DNA of 7,817 bases, taken from assembly GCA_023300835.1 (NCBI GenBank), contig JALZVB010000107.1, positions 1 to 7,817 of the forward strand. The letters are read 5' to 3'. The position numbers and the translations under genes were made by a program. The notes under the pieces are model-generated. The model ran no database searches, was not told where the DNA came from, and saw only the letters and a list, made by a program, of their open reading frames with translations. Source of the stretch: Saprospiraceae bacterium (lineage in GTDB: Bacteria; Bacteroidota; Bacteroidia; Chitinophagales; Saprospiraceae). The stretch's first letter is position 1. The number at the start of each line of letters is the position of its first letter. Of this stretch, positions 1 to 6,437 are shown piece by piece.

Positions 1-1718
1 CCAGGATCAATATTATTTTCTGTAGCTATGGAATCTACTATAGCAATCTCATTGGTTATTGTATCTAGAACTGCCTTGGAAAACAATTCTTTATCTATCG
101 TATTGAGGACCCATGTCTCTTGATAATTGATAGATGGATTCAAATTAAAATACCCAAGTATCTTATTGCTCATATTAACTGAAGCGGTATGATTGATACC
201 CGTCATGAGGTTATCAATTGTCTCTCTTTGGAATATAGTGGTATCGGTTGTCTCTGTGTTAACTCTAAGCTTACTAGAATATGAGAAAGAGATTTTCTCA
301 TACCAGGCTTCCTTATTTACAACTTTATTACTGTTCTTAAAAGGAAATAACGTCTGCATCTCCAACGTGACTTCAGGCAGTGTAACTGAAAATTTTCTGG
401 TATTAGTATTCTGAGAATGACGCATTACCGCTCGCATATTAAACGGTGTATTAGGCATACTATGGCTATATCCAAAATTAGAAGTATAGGTATTGTTTAA
501 TTGGCTACCTACATCTTGATACACGTTACGTTGATTATTATTTCCTTGGATAAACAATCTACCATTGACAGTTACGTATGGATGTGCCTTGGCATCTTGA
601 TTATGTGTAAAATCAACAGTAAACCCATTGTTGAAATTTTTTATTACCCCAAAGTCACTGTCAAATGTCTCAGCTAGCCCTTCATGATTATAGGAAAGGC
701 GGAGTTTCCCGTTATACTTATAGTTAGTTCTATAATTTGTTAAGGCATCTATTCCATAAGTGCCTCCTGTATATAACTGCCCTGTCAATATCGTATGGAC
801 TCTATCGTTGAATGGGAAGTACCACCCAAATCCCTCTAATCCAAATCCTTTGATATCATTATAGAATTGATAATTACTTGGAAATATAAATCCTGAATTT
901 GACCCTTGAGTCATAGGAAACAACCCAAACGGGATCCATAATGGCGTAGGGATACCTGCAATTTCTAGATTAGCAGGACCAGAGACGGCCACTTGATTGG
1001 GAATGACTTTTAGCTTTTTAGCACGGAAACCAAAGTGGGGATGCTCATGTTGACAAGTCGTTACAAGTGAGTTAGCGTTATAGATCACATCATTATCTCC
1101 ATATTCATTGGATTTGGCGCTGACATACTTAGTTCGCTCACCATGCACAGTAAATTGCCCTTCTCTTGTAATCGCATCCAATACTATACCCCGCTCTGTT
1201 TCAAAATTATAGCGCAGGCCATTGTAGACATATTCTTTACCCGCATCCTTAAACGTGGGTTTGTCCTCATCAGGAGATAGTTTTCTTGCCTCAGCAATTT
1301 TATTCTCCATATCTAATATGATATATCCCGCATGCAGCTCTTTATCCAGATAATTGACATAAGCTTCTCCATACAGGTGCATGAGATTGTGCTTGTGATC
1401 ATACCATTGGGAATCTTGAGCCCCGAAGATTATTTCAGCATCTAAGTCAGAGTCAGCAATTCGGACTTCTTCTGCTGGCGGATCAGCTGCTAAATCTTTT
1501 CTTATAATCACACGTTCATCAGGAATCGTATCTGATGGCGTAGTTATGATCTTGGCTTGAGTAGCTGAAGAATCTGTTATACCCTTATCGGCAAATGCGG
1601 GTATTTCTTTATCACTTGAGTCATCTGTAATGGTATCCCTATAGGTATCTACTTGGCCTATACTGCAAGTAACAGACAATAAAATGAAAACGGCGATATG
1701 GTTAAAGTAGCTGACCAA
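1..1718 (-). CDS. lptD: LptD, outer-membrane LPS assembly protein (C-terminus beyond window)
   Basis: LptD is the outer-membrane beta-barrel that receives lipopolysaccharide from the periplasmic Lpt bridge and inserts it into the outer leaflet. I translated the minus strand by hand: 572 codons are open to the window edge, so the C-terminal barrel strands and stop are missing. Residues 1-21 form a signal peptide. Residues about 88-145 are an OstA/LptA-like segment containing HLYGEAYVNYLDKELHAGYI. Residues 220-265 hold the TTC-x4-HPHFGFRAKK and GIPTPLWIPFGLFP stretches typical of Bacteroidota LptD, followed by alternating barrel strands. The start is constrained: an in-frame TAA lies two codons upstream (1722-1724), and the first in-frame ATG is deep in the mature protein (residue 113, in HNLMHLYG), so TTG at 1718 is the best start. 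It is divergent from the amidase. The family call is firm; the start is inferred. Confidence 0.93.
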   Translation of the reverse strand, partial: MVSYFNHIAVFILLSVTCSIGQVDTYRDTITDDSSDKEIPAFADKGITDSSATQAKIITTPSDTIPDERVIIRKDLAADPPAEEVRIADSDLDAEIIFGAQDSQWYDHKHNLMHLYGEAYVNYLDKELHAGYIILDMENKIAEARKLSPDEDKPTFKDAGKEYVYNGLRYNFETERGIVLDAITREGQFTVHGERTKYVSAKSNEYGDNDVIYNANSLVTTCQHEHPHFGFRAKKLKVIPNQVAVSGPANLEIAGIPTPLWIPFGLFPMTQGSNSGFIFPSNYQFYNDIKGFGLEGFGWYFPFNDRVHTILTGQLYTGGTYGIDALTNYRTNYKYNGKLRLSYNHEGLAETFDSDFGVIKNFNNGFTVDFTHNQDAKAHPYVTVNGRLFIQGNNNQRNVYQDVGSQLNNTYTSNFGYSHSMPNTPFNMRAVMRHSQNTNTRKFSVTLPEVTLEMQTLFPFKNSNKVVNKEAWYEKISFSYSSKLRVNTETTDTTIFQRETIDNLMTGINHTASVNMSNKILGYFNLNPSINYQETWVLNTIDKELFSKAVLDTITNEIAIVDSIATENNIDP

Positions 1719-1814
1719 GTGTTAAAACGAACACATATTACGAAATTATTTAATATATTTAAAACTGTAATAGAGCCAATAACAACTGATTATCTAGTTT
1801 TATCATTACAACTC
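1719..1814. promoter_or_regulatory. Divergent lptD / amidase promoter region
   Basis: This 96-base, very AT-rich gap separates the two head-to-head envelope genes if the amidase starts at 1815. On the minus strand TAATTTCG (1741-1748) matches the Bacteroidota -7 box TAnnTTTG except at one base and would give lptD a leader of about 20 bases. On the plus strand TATATTTA (1754-1761) and TAGTTTTA (1795-1802) also miss by one base. No convincing TTG -33 element pairs with any of them, so the promoters are inferred mainly from the gene layout. Confidence 0.3.
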
Positions 1815-2621
1815 ATGCAATACTTATATCTAGTTAGGCTTATTAACTTCAGATCATTTCTTATTCTATTCTTATCATCGTTATTTCAACTGAGCTATGG
1901 CAATAATGTTGCGTATGGACATACAACGCAAATTGATCACAATAATTTTCTTTTTTCTAATGTATTAACAAATTTATATACACAATCTCTCCCTACTTAT
2001 GTAATAGTAATAGATGCCGGACATGGAGGCACAGATCATGGATGCAGTAATACGCATGAGCACAAAGAGAAGAACATCACCTTACCATTTGCAATGACTC
2101 TCGGGAATAAACTACAACATCTCGACGCTAATATACAGATCATCTATACCCGTAATGGAGACAATTATGTTTCACTTGATAGACGGGTAGGCTTGGCAAA
2201 TGCCGCTAATGCTGATCTCTTTATTTCTATACATGCCAATGCGATAGCATCCGATACAATTAGTGGTTTTGAAGCATATGTATTTGGCGAAAGCCTAGAC
2301 GACAGTATACATGCCACCGAGGATGACAGCGATCCTATCAGTCATATTCTTAAGAACCTCAATAAGAACAACAATCAATCTCGAAGTGCAGATATTGCCA
2401 ATGATATCCTAAAGCAAGTTACAGTGATACAAAACTATAACTCTAGAGGCGTCAAACAGCGTGATTTCAGAGTCCTTAAAAACACTAATATGCCTAGCAT
2501 CCTACTAGAACTAGGTTACCTAACTAATCAGAGCGACGCAGCTTATATCAAGAGTAAGGCTGGACAAGAATTATTGGCTACACAAGTCGCAAAAGGTATA
2601 ATATCAGCCAGAAGGCGCTGA
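1815..2621 (+). CDS. Secreted N-acetylmuramoyl-L-alanine amidase (Amidase_3 family)
   Basis: This zinc hydrolase cuts the bond between N-acetylmuramic acid and L-alanine of the stem peptide and acts on the cell wall in the periplasm, probably during cell separation or wall turnover. With the start at 1815 it has 268 residues: a signal peptide at 1-29 ending near LSYG, a short linker, then one Amidase_3 domain from about residue 61 to the end. The expected active-site residues are all visible: H70 in DAGHGG, E85 in HKEKN, H140 in SIHANA and the catalytic E232 in LLELGYLTN. No SPOR, LysM or AMIN domain is attached. The frame stays open upstream to an ATG at 1698, but that start would overlap lptD head-to-head by 21 bases and bury the signal peptide behind 39 residues, so I prefer 1815. 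It is followed by the MlaD-type gene, a pairing common in Bacteroidota. Confidence 0.93.
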   Translation: MQYLYLVRLINFRSFLILFLSSLFQLSYGNNVAYGHTTQIDHNNFLFSNVLTNLYTQSLPTYVIVIDAGHGGTDHGCSNTHEHKEKNITLPFAMTLGNKLQHLDANIQIIYTRNGDNYVSLDRRVGLANAANADLFISIHANAIASDTISGFEAYVFGESLDDSIHATEDDSDPISHILKNLNKNNNQSRSADIANDILKQVTVIQNYNSRGVKQRDFRVLKNTNMPSILLELGYLTNQSDAAYIKSKAGQELLATQVAKGIISARRR

Positions 2622-2733
2622 TTTTCTAGCCTAACTCATGAGATCTAAGCGTACCATGATCTAGAATGAACATATGTCAGTCCATATACAGTGAAAAGCA
2701 AGTAATTTTCATGATGTTACTCTAAATTAATCC

Positions 2734-2741
2734 TAGATTTG
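2734..2741 (+). promoter_or_regulatory. Probable -7 box of the MlaD-type gene
   Basis: TAGATTTG is an exact match to the Bacteroidota -7 consensus TAnnTTTG. It ends 21 bases before the preferred ATG at 2763, so transcription would begin about 15 bases upstream of that codon. There is no TTG at the usual -33 distance, which weakens the call. The box lies in the gap after the amidase gene and would let the MlaD-type gene be expressed separately from it. Confidence 0.45.
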
Positions 2742-2762
2742 CGCTTCCAATTAATGTTTCCA

Positions 2763-3815
2763 ATGAAAAGAGAAATACTTATAGCCTTATTATTTATCGT
2801 TACTACCATACTTGCGATATGGGGTTTTAAATTTATATCAGGCAAGAATCTATTCAGTGGAGATAACAACTACGCTATCATAGTTAATAACGCCAAGGAT
2901 ATTAATTCTGCCACACCAGTGTTGATCAATGGCTACCAAGTAGGAACCGTAACGAATATAAGTCCACTTCCCGAGGATATCAGGCAGATAAGAATAGATT
3001 TTCAAGTCAATAAAGACATAAAATTACCTCAATACACTAGTGTAGAGGTAAGGGCACAGAATCCACTAGGCGGTAAGGAACTAGAACTTGTGTTTGATAA
3101 ATATTGTAACGGAAGTAATTGTGCAGAAAGTGGCGCTATTTTCAAACAAGAAGCGATAGGTCTAGTAGGTTCACTTATTACGCAAGAAGAACTGAATCCT
3201 CATATAGAAAGCATAACAGCTGGTATACAGAGTACACTAGGGAGTCTAGGAAAAGAAGATTCAGATGCCGCACTGGATAAGACAATCAGAAATATGTCAG
3301 TGACTATGGAGAACCTTGCTTCTTCTACAACAAGGTTAAACAGCCTTATGGTGAATTCTTCCAAGAACATGGAAACGACCCTCGCTAATATGGCCATTCT
3401 TACAGGATCACTTGTCAACAGTAATGCGCAGCTAGGTGCCATTCTCAATAACCTCACTACGGTAACTGAGGATTTTGCCAAAGTTTCTCTATCAGAAACA
3501 ATGGTCAAGACAGATGCCACAATCGTACAAGCAGGTGCAAGTCTCAAGACACTAGAGACAACGATGGGAGAAGCAACCCTTATGATACAGGATCTCAATA
3601 AGACCATGACTATGGCGACAACTGGAGAAGGGTCTATGGCTAAACTTATCAATGATAAAGAACTCTATAATAACCTAGAATCTACAACACAGAATCTCAA
3701 TCTACTCTTACAGGATGTAAGGCTCAACCCAAGAAGATATTTCAAAGTATTCGGTAAAAAAGTACCTGCTTACGAGTTTCCAGAAGTTGACCCTGCAGAT
3801 GGATCTAATGATTAA
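2763..3815 (+). CDS. MlaD-family (MCE domain) lipid-transport protein
   Basis: This is the membrane-anchored substrate-binding component of an Mla-type phospholipid transport system, which moves lipids between the inner and outer membranes with an ABC transporter. The protein has 350 residues. One N-terminal membrane segment (about 5-22, ending in AIWGFKFISGKNLF) is followed by an MCE domain at about 36-112 with the typical VLINGYQVGTV and NPLGGKELELVF stretches. A long helical, Thr/Ser/Asn-rich region at about 140-315 probably forms a coiled coil or tunnel. The end carries the family signature GSMAKLINDKELYNNLESTT and NPRRYFKVFGKK. A Cys pair (C115, C120) just after the MCE domain could form a disulfide. 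An upstream in-frame TTG (2739) and ATG (2754) exist, but 2763 gives the usual short lead into the membrane anchor and lies downstream of an exact -7 box. The MlaE/MlaF partners are not in the window. Confidence 0.92.
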   Translation: MKREILIALLFIVTTILAIWGFKFISGKNLFSGDNNYAIIVNNAKDINSATPVLINGYQVGTVTNISPLPEDIRQIRIDFQVNKDIKLPQYTSVEVRAQNPLGGKELELVFDKYCNGSNCAESGAIFKQEAIGLVGSLITQEELNPHIESITAGIQSTLGSLGKEDSDAALDKTIRNMSVTMENLASSTTRLNSLMVNSSKNMETTLANMAILTGSLVNSNAQLGAILNNLTTVTEDFAKVSLSETMVKTDATIVQAGASLKTLETTMGEATLMIQDLNKTMTMATTGEGSMAKLINDKELYNNLESTTQNLNLLLQDVRLNPRRYFKVFGKKVPAYEFPEVDPADGSND

Positions 3816-3866
3816 TTATGTTCTGCACTTATTAAAGCCAGATGTTTTGAAAACTGTTCATTACTA

Positions 3867-4117
3867 ATGTTTATAAAGGAATCATTTGAGTTTCATGGTT
3901 TCGGAAACGTAAAAGATACGAACTGGGAAAGGACTTCATAAATATCATTAACACTATTACCAAGGCTATCAAGTCAAGAAACAGCCAAGAGTATCAAAAG
4001 GAAAATTACGATAAGATGTACATGAAAGGACAGGTAGATATGTACAATGATATAATACAGAAAACACAAGTTCTGTCTCCTGAATTTGATCACAACATAC
4101 TGAGTGATCTCATATGA
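3867..4117 (+). pseudogene. Small broken reading frame, function unknown
   Basis: This stretch reads like coding sequence but not in one frame. An ATG at 3867 opens 24 codons (including FEFHGFGNVKDTNWE) that stop at 3939-3941. A frame offset by -1 is open from 3890 to the TGA at 4115-4117. It gives 75 codons of protein-like composition, including LGKDFINIINTITKAIKSRN and QVLSPEFDHNILSDLI, but its first ATG is only at 4016. The two frames overlap at 3890-3938, so one frameshift there would restore a protein of roughly 90 residues. The second frame ends in an ATGA overlap with the next gene, which suggests the pair was once translationally coupled. Alternatives are a real 33-residue gene at 4016-4117 or a non-ATG start. 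I do not recognise the product. Together with the flanks, this covers the nearly 300 bases between the MlaD-type gene and 4114. Confidence 0.35.
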
Positions 4118-4434
4118 AAATAATCATAGAAGACTTATCAGAAAAGCTAACTGAGCTTTACACGAATGGAGAAATACCAAAATCACTTTTCTATATTCAC
4201 GTAAAGAACTTTGAAGTAGAAAACTATAATGCTGTTGCCCAATTTATTTATGGTAAAAGGCATTTAGCAATGAATGGCAAAGGAATGGCATATCATTTAA
4301 CAAAACTCATGCACGACACAGGGAATCATAAGTTGGTCCAAAACTTTTCAACCCAGTCATCAAAAGGGAACCACTATCAGATCACAATGTATTTTATCAA
4401 TAATAATTTTATAGAATATGTTAGAAGACGTTGA
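4114..4434 (+). CDS. Hypothetical protein, 106 residues, unknown family
   Basis: I do not recognise this protein. It is 106 residues long, with no signal peptide, no membrane segment and no cysteine, so it is probably cytoplasmic. It begins with a charged, probably helical segment (MKIIIEDLSEKLTELY). A mixed middle region follows (FYIHVKNFEVENYNAVAQFI), then a basic His/Lys-rich stretch (KRHLAMNGKGMAYHLTKLMH) and a strand-like end (NHYQITMYFINNNFIEYVRRR). The basic stretch would suit nucleic-acid or phosphate binding, but that is only a guess. The ATG overlaps the stop of the preceding frame as ATGA, a sign of coupled translation. Clean start, balanced composition and full length argue for a real gene. 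Its place between conserved envelope genes, beside a broken frame, suggests accessory DNA. Confidence 0.6.
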   Translation: MKIIIEDLSEKLTELYTNGEIPKSLFYIHVKNFEVENYNAVAQFIYGKRHLAMNGKGMAYHLTKLMHDTGNHKLVQNFSTQSSKGNHYQITMYFINNNFIEYVRRR

Positions 4435-4537
4435 AAGCGGACAAATAGAGCCGATCCCTAAAGTTAGCATAATCGCAATAGGCATAACAAATGAACTTCA
4501 CCCGCACTTTATTCGTTTTAAAAGACGAACTTTGTAA
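4418..4537 (+). CDS. Possible small ORF overlapping the end of the hypothetical gene
   Basis: This 39-codon frame begins with an ATG 17 bases inside the end of the preceding gene and ends at TAA 4535-4537. The product would start MLEDVESGQIEPIPKVSII and end in a basic tail (HPHFIRFKRRTL). The overlapping start resembles the ATGA overlap just upstream, so this could be a third member of a coupled trio or the remnant of a longer gene. It has no recognisable family, and at this length it could be chance. Confidence 0.2.
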   Translation: MLEDVESGQIEPIPKVSIIAIGITNELHPHFIRFKRRTL

Positions 4538-4557
4538 TACACTATGACATTCAGCAT

Positions 4558-5643
4558 TTGAATCCAGAAAACCCGATATCCACAAAACAAGCTAAAGAAG
4601 AGGAAGTCCTCAAGTCACTCAGCTTGTCTAAGATCGTCTGGCCTCTCGTTATAGGTTTGGCAGTGGTACTCTACATGGTTCTCAGTCAATTTAATCTAGA
4701 AGAATTTCAACAGATAAAATGGAATAGTCGCCTATGGACATACTTAGGTATAGCTGTATTTATCTATGTACTACGCCATCTATTCTATGCATACAGGTTA
4801 AAGGTATTATCTGACGAACAATTTACATTCAAGCATTGTATAGAGCTGATTTTTATATGGGAGTTTGCATCCGCTATATCTCCTACAAGTATAGGGGGGT
4901 CTGCAGTAGGTGTTTTCTTTCTATCTCAAGAAAAAATATCTGCAGCCAAAGCCGTTTCTATTGTCCTATATACAGTAATCGTTGATACTCTATTCTTTCT
5001 TATATCATTACTCGGTCTATTTCTAGTTTTTGGCCCTAGGTTGATCAGACCTGACATGACAAGTATGCTTGAAGGATATGGCATCACATTTATGATCGTA
5101 TGGGTTTTTATGTTGGCATATGGAATGCTATTGACGTGGGGATTATTCAGACCTAGAATAATAAGAAGAATCCTTATGACGCTAGCCAGGTTACCATTCA
5201 TAAGAAGGTTTAAAAGAGGCTTATATCAGATAGGACAAGATGTCATCGTAACTTCCAAAGAACTCAGGACTAAACCCATGAGCTTCCATATTAAGGCGAT
5301 CACAGCAACTCTTGGCGCTTGGATAACTAGATTTCTAGCTGTCAACTTCATTATCTTAGCATTAGTTGAGATGGATTGGGACGCTATGCAACAATTCTTG
5401 TTGTATGCACGAGCAGAAACGATGTATGTGTTAACACAATTCAGCCCTACACCAGGTGGTTCAGGTGTTATGGAATATATGTTTTCTGGCTTTTTCAAAG
5501 ACTTTATTTCTCCTAGCCTAGGTTCATTAGGCGCATTACTGTGGAGATTGATTACTTATTACCCTTATCTTATAATAGGTGCGATCATTATACCTAACTG
5601 GATAAGAAGGATACTCAAAGCCAGAAGTACTACAAGCCAGTAA
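4558..5643 (+). CDS. Lysylphosphatidylglycerol synthase transmembrane (UPF0104/AglD-like) family protein
   Basis: This is a 361-residue inner-membrane protein with about eight predicted membrane segments (roughly 26-44, 60-80, 95-122, 133-158, 175-196, 245-270, 285-300 and 325-347). It belongs to the family named after the membrane half of MprF. The two signature loops are present: ISPTSIGGSAVG at 107-118 and FSPTPGGSGVMEY at 295-307. The end (LLWRLITYYPYLIIGAIIIP) is also typical of Bacteroidota members. There is no C-terminal aminoacyl-transferase domain, so it is not itself a lysyl-PG synthase. A role in flipping or handling lipid-linked molecules is plausible for the family but unproven. 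The start is TTG at 4558: an in-frame TAA lies at 4519-4521, no in-frame ATG lies between, and the next ATG (residue 40) is inside the first membrane segment. Confidence 0.88.
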   Translation: MNPENPISTKQAKEEEVLKSLSLSKIVWPLVIGLAVVLYMVLSQFNLEEFQQIKWNSRLWTYLGIAVFIYVLRHLFYAYRLKVLSDEQFTFKHCIELIFIWEFASAISPTSIGGSAVGVFFLSQEKISAAKAVSIVLYTVIVDTLFFLISLLGLFLVFGPRLIRPDMTSMLEGYGITFMIVWVFMLAYGMLLTWGLFRPRIIRRILMTLARLPFIRRFKRGLYQIGQDVIVTSKELRTKPMSFHIKAITATLGAWITRFLAVNFIILALVEMDWDAMQQFLLYARAETMYVLTQFSPTPGGSGVMEYMFSGFFKDFISPSLGSLGALLWRLITYYPYLIIGAIIIPNWIRRILKARSTTSQ

Positions 5644-5766
5644 AACCCTTCGTGTACGGCTTTCGATAAGAATTATAATTCCCGTTAAACAATAGTTAAC
5701 TCTAGACCTTTTACGTTAATACATGTGTAACAATGTTGTAGATTGTAAATACGAAAAGCAAACAAA

Positions 5767-6261
5767 ATGAAATTCCTATCAACGCTAGTTCTAGTAACTA
5801 TATTTCTTGTTGGATCAGCATTTAATCCATATAGTGAAGTACCATCCGTTAATATCGAAAATCTTGATGGTACAACCGTAGATCTTAAAGACTATGTAGG
5901 TAATGGCAAAATCACAGTACTCAGTTTCTGGGCTACCTGGTGTTCACCATGTCAGAGAGAGCTAGACGCTTACATGGAAGTGTATCCAGAATGGAAAGAA
6001 ATGGGAGTTGATATAGTCGCTATCACAACAGACAACTCCAGGTCTCTGCCTAAAGTAAGGAGGATAATAGAAACAAAAGGATGGAAATTCACAATGTTAG
6101 CTGACTCTAAAAGTAATATTTCTAACGTTTTAGGATTCCAAAGTATCCCTCAAACTTATTTAGTTAATCAGAAAGGAGAGATCGTTTATTCTCATGCTGG
6201 ATATCTACCTGGAGATGAATGTGAATTAGAAAATAAAATCATAGGCCTTCTTGGAGAATAA
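5767..6261 (+). CDS. Exported TlpA/ResA-like thioredoxin-fold protein
   Basis: This 164-residue protein is a periplasmic thiol-disulfide oxidoreductase of the TlpA/ResA (AhpC/TSA) type. It probably reduces disulfides in exported proteins, such as during c-type cytochrome maturation or redox repair. A signal peptide covers about residues 1-18 (FLVGSA before the mature start) and has no lipobox cysteine. The thioredoxin fold follows, with the redox motif W58-C59-S60-P61-C62 in the context SFWATWCSPC and the cis-proline loop at I127-P128 (SIPQTYLV). A further cysteine, C152, lies near the end. An A-rich leader (ACGAAAAGCAAACAAA) precedes the ATG, a common start context in this phylum. No DsbD/CcdA-type reductant gene or cytochrome gene is in the window, so the substrate cannot be inferred. 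Confidence 0.9.
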   Translation: MKFLSTLVLVTIFLVGSAFNPYSEVPSVNIENLDGTTVDLKDYVGNGKITVLSFWATWCSPCQRELDAYMEVYPEWKEMGVDIVAITTDNSRSLPKVRRIIETKGWKFTMLADSKSNISNVLGFQSIPQTYLVNQKGEIVYSHAGYLPGDECELENKIIGLLGE

Positions 6262-6359
6262 ATTCCAGTTTATAGAAAATGTATATCAAATAAGTAGCTT
6301 TCCCATTCTGAATATGCGCTTTATTATTATAGATTGATCATAAATAGAATTCATTTTAT

Positions 6360-6381
6360 TTTTTTGACAGCAGTCAAAAAA
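6360..6381. promoter_or_regulatory. Perfect palindrome with FNR-like core, candidate operator
   Basis: Two 9-base arms, TTTTTTGAC and GTCAAAAAA, are exact reverse complements around a 4-base spacer (AGCA). The core TTGAC-N4-GTCAA has the spacing of Crp/Fnr-family sites (FNR consensus TTGAT-N4-ATCAA). Its centre (6370/6371) lies about 43 bases upstream of the start site predicted from the -7 box at 6403-6410, close to the -41.5 position of class II activators. It is not a terminator, because the U-rich arm comes first and A residues follow the hairpin. Confidence 0.5.
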
Positions 6382-6402
6382 CTTAATATTCATATTTAGG
6401 TT

Positions 6403-6410
6403 TAATTTTG
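6403..6410 (+). promoter_or_regulatory. Probable -7 box of the reductase gene
   Basis: TAATTTTG matches the Bacteroidota -7 consensus TAnnTTTG exactly. The predicted transcription start near 6414 gives a leader of about 24 bases to the ATG at 6438. No TTG is present at the -33 position, as would be expected if an activator bound at 6360-6381 drives the promoter. Confidence 0.5.
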
Positions 6411-6437
6411 GTACATCTTAAAATTGAACCCTTAATT

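Noticed and set aside
193..414. Open frame on the plus strand, 73 codons
   Set aside because: It lies antisense within the LptD barrel coding region, whose minus-strand frame is clearly genuine.
1698..1814. Longer amidase start at ATG 1698
   Set aside because: It would add 39 residues before a clear signal peptide and overlap the divergent lptD start.
3200..3652. Minus-strand open frame of 150 codons
   Set aside because: It is antisense to the helical region of the MlaD-type gene; low-complexity Ser/Thr/Leu codons leave the opposite strand open by chance.
4512..4529. Imperfect hairpin TTCGTTT/AGACGAA
   Set aside because: The 7-bp AT-rich stem with a wobble pair has no proper T tract and falls inside a possible small ORF.
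4926..5498. Two minus-strand open frames (4926-5201 and 5226-5498)
   Set aside because: Both lie wholly inside the multi-pass membrane protein gene and show no family resemblance.
5687..5703. Inverted repeat GTTAA/TTAAC upstream of the thioredoxin gene
   Set aside because: Five-base arms of this composition are expected by chance in AT-rich DNA, and no promoter match fits around them.
6360..6381. Palindrome as an intrinsic terminator for the thioredoxin gene
   Set aside because: The T run is on the 5' arm and no T run follows the hairpin on either strand beyond the arm itself; the stem has only two G-C pairs.
6408..6437. Longer reductase start at TTG 6408
   Set aside because: That codon overlaps an exact -7 promoter box, and the family normally starts close to ATG 6438.
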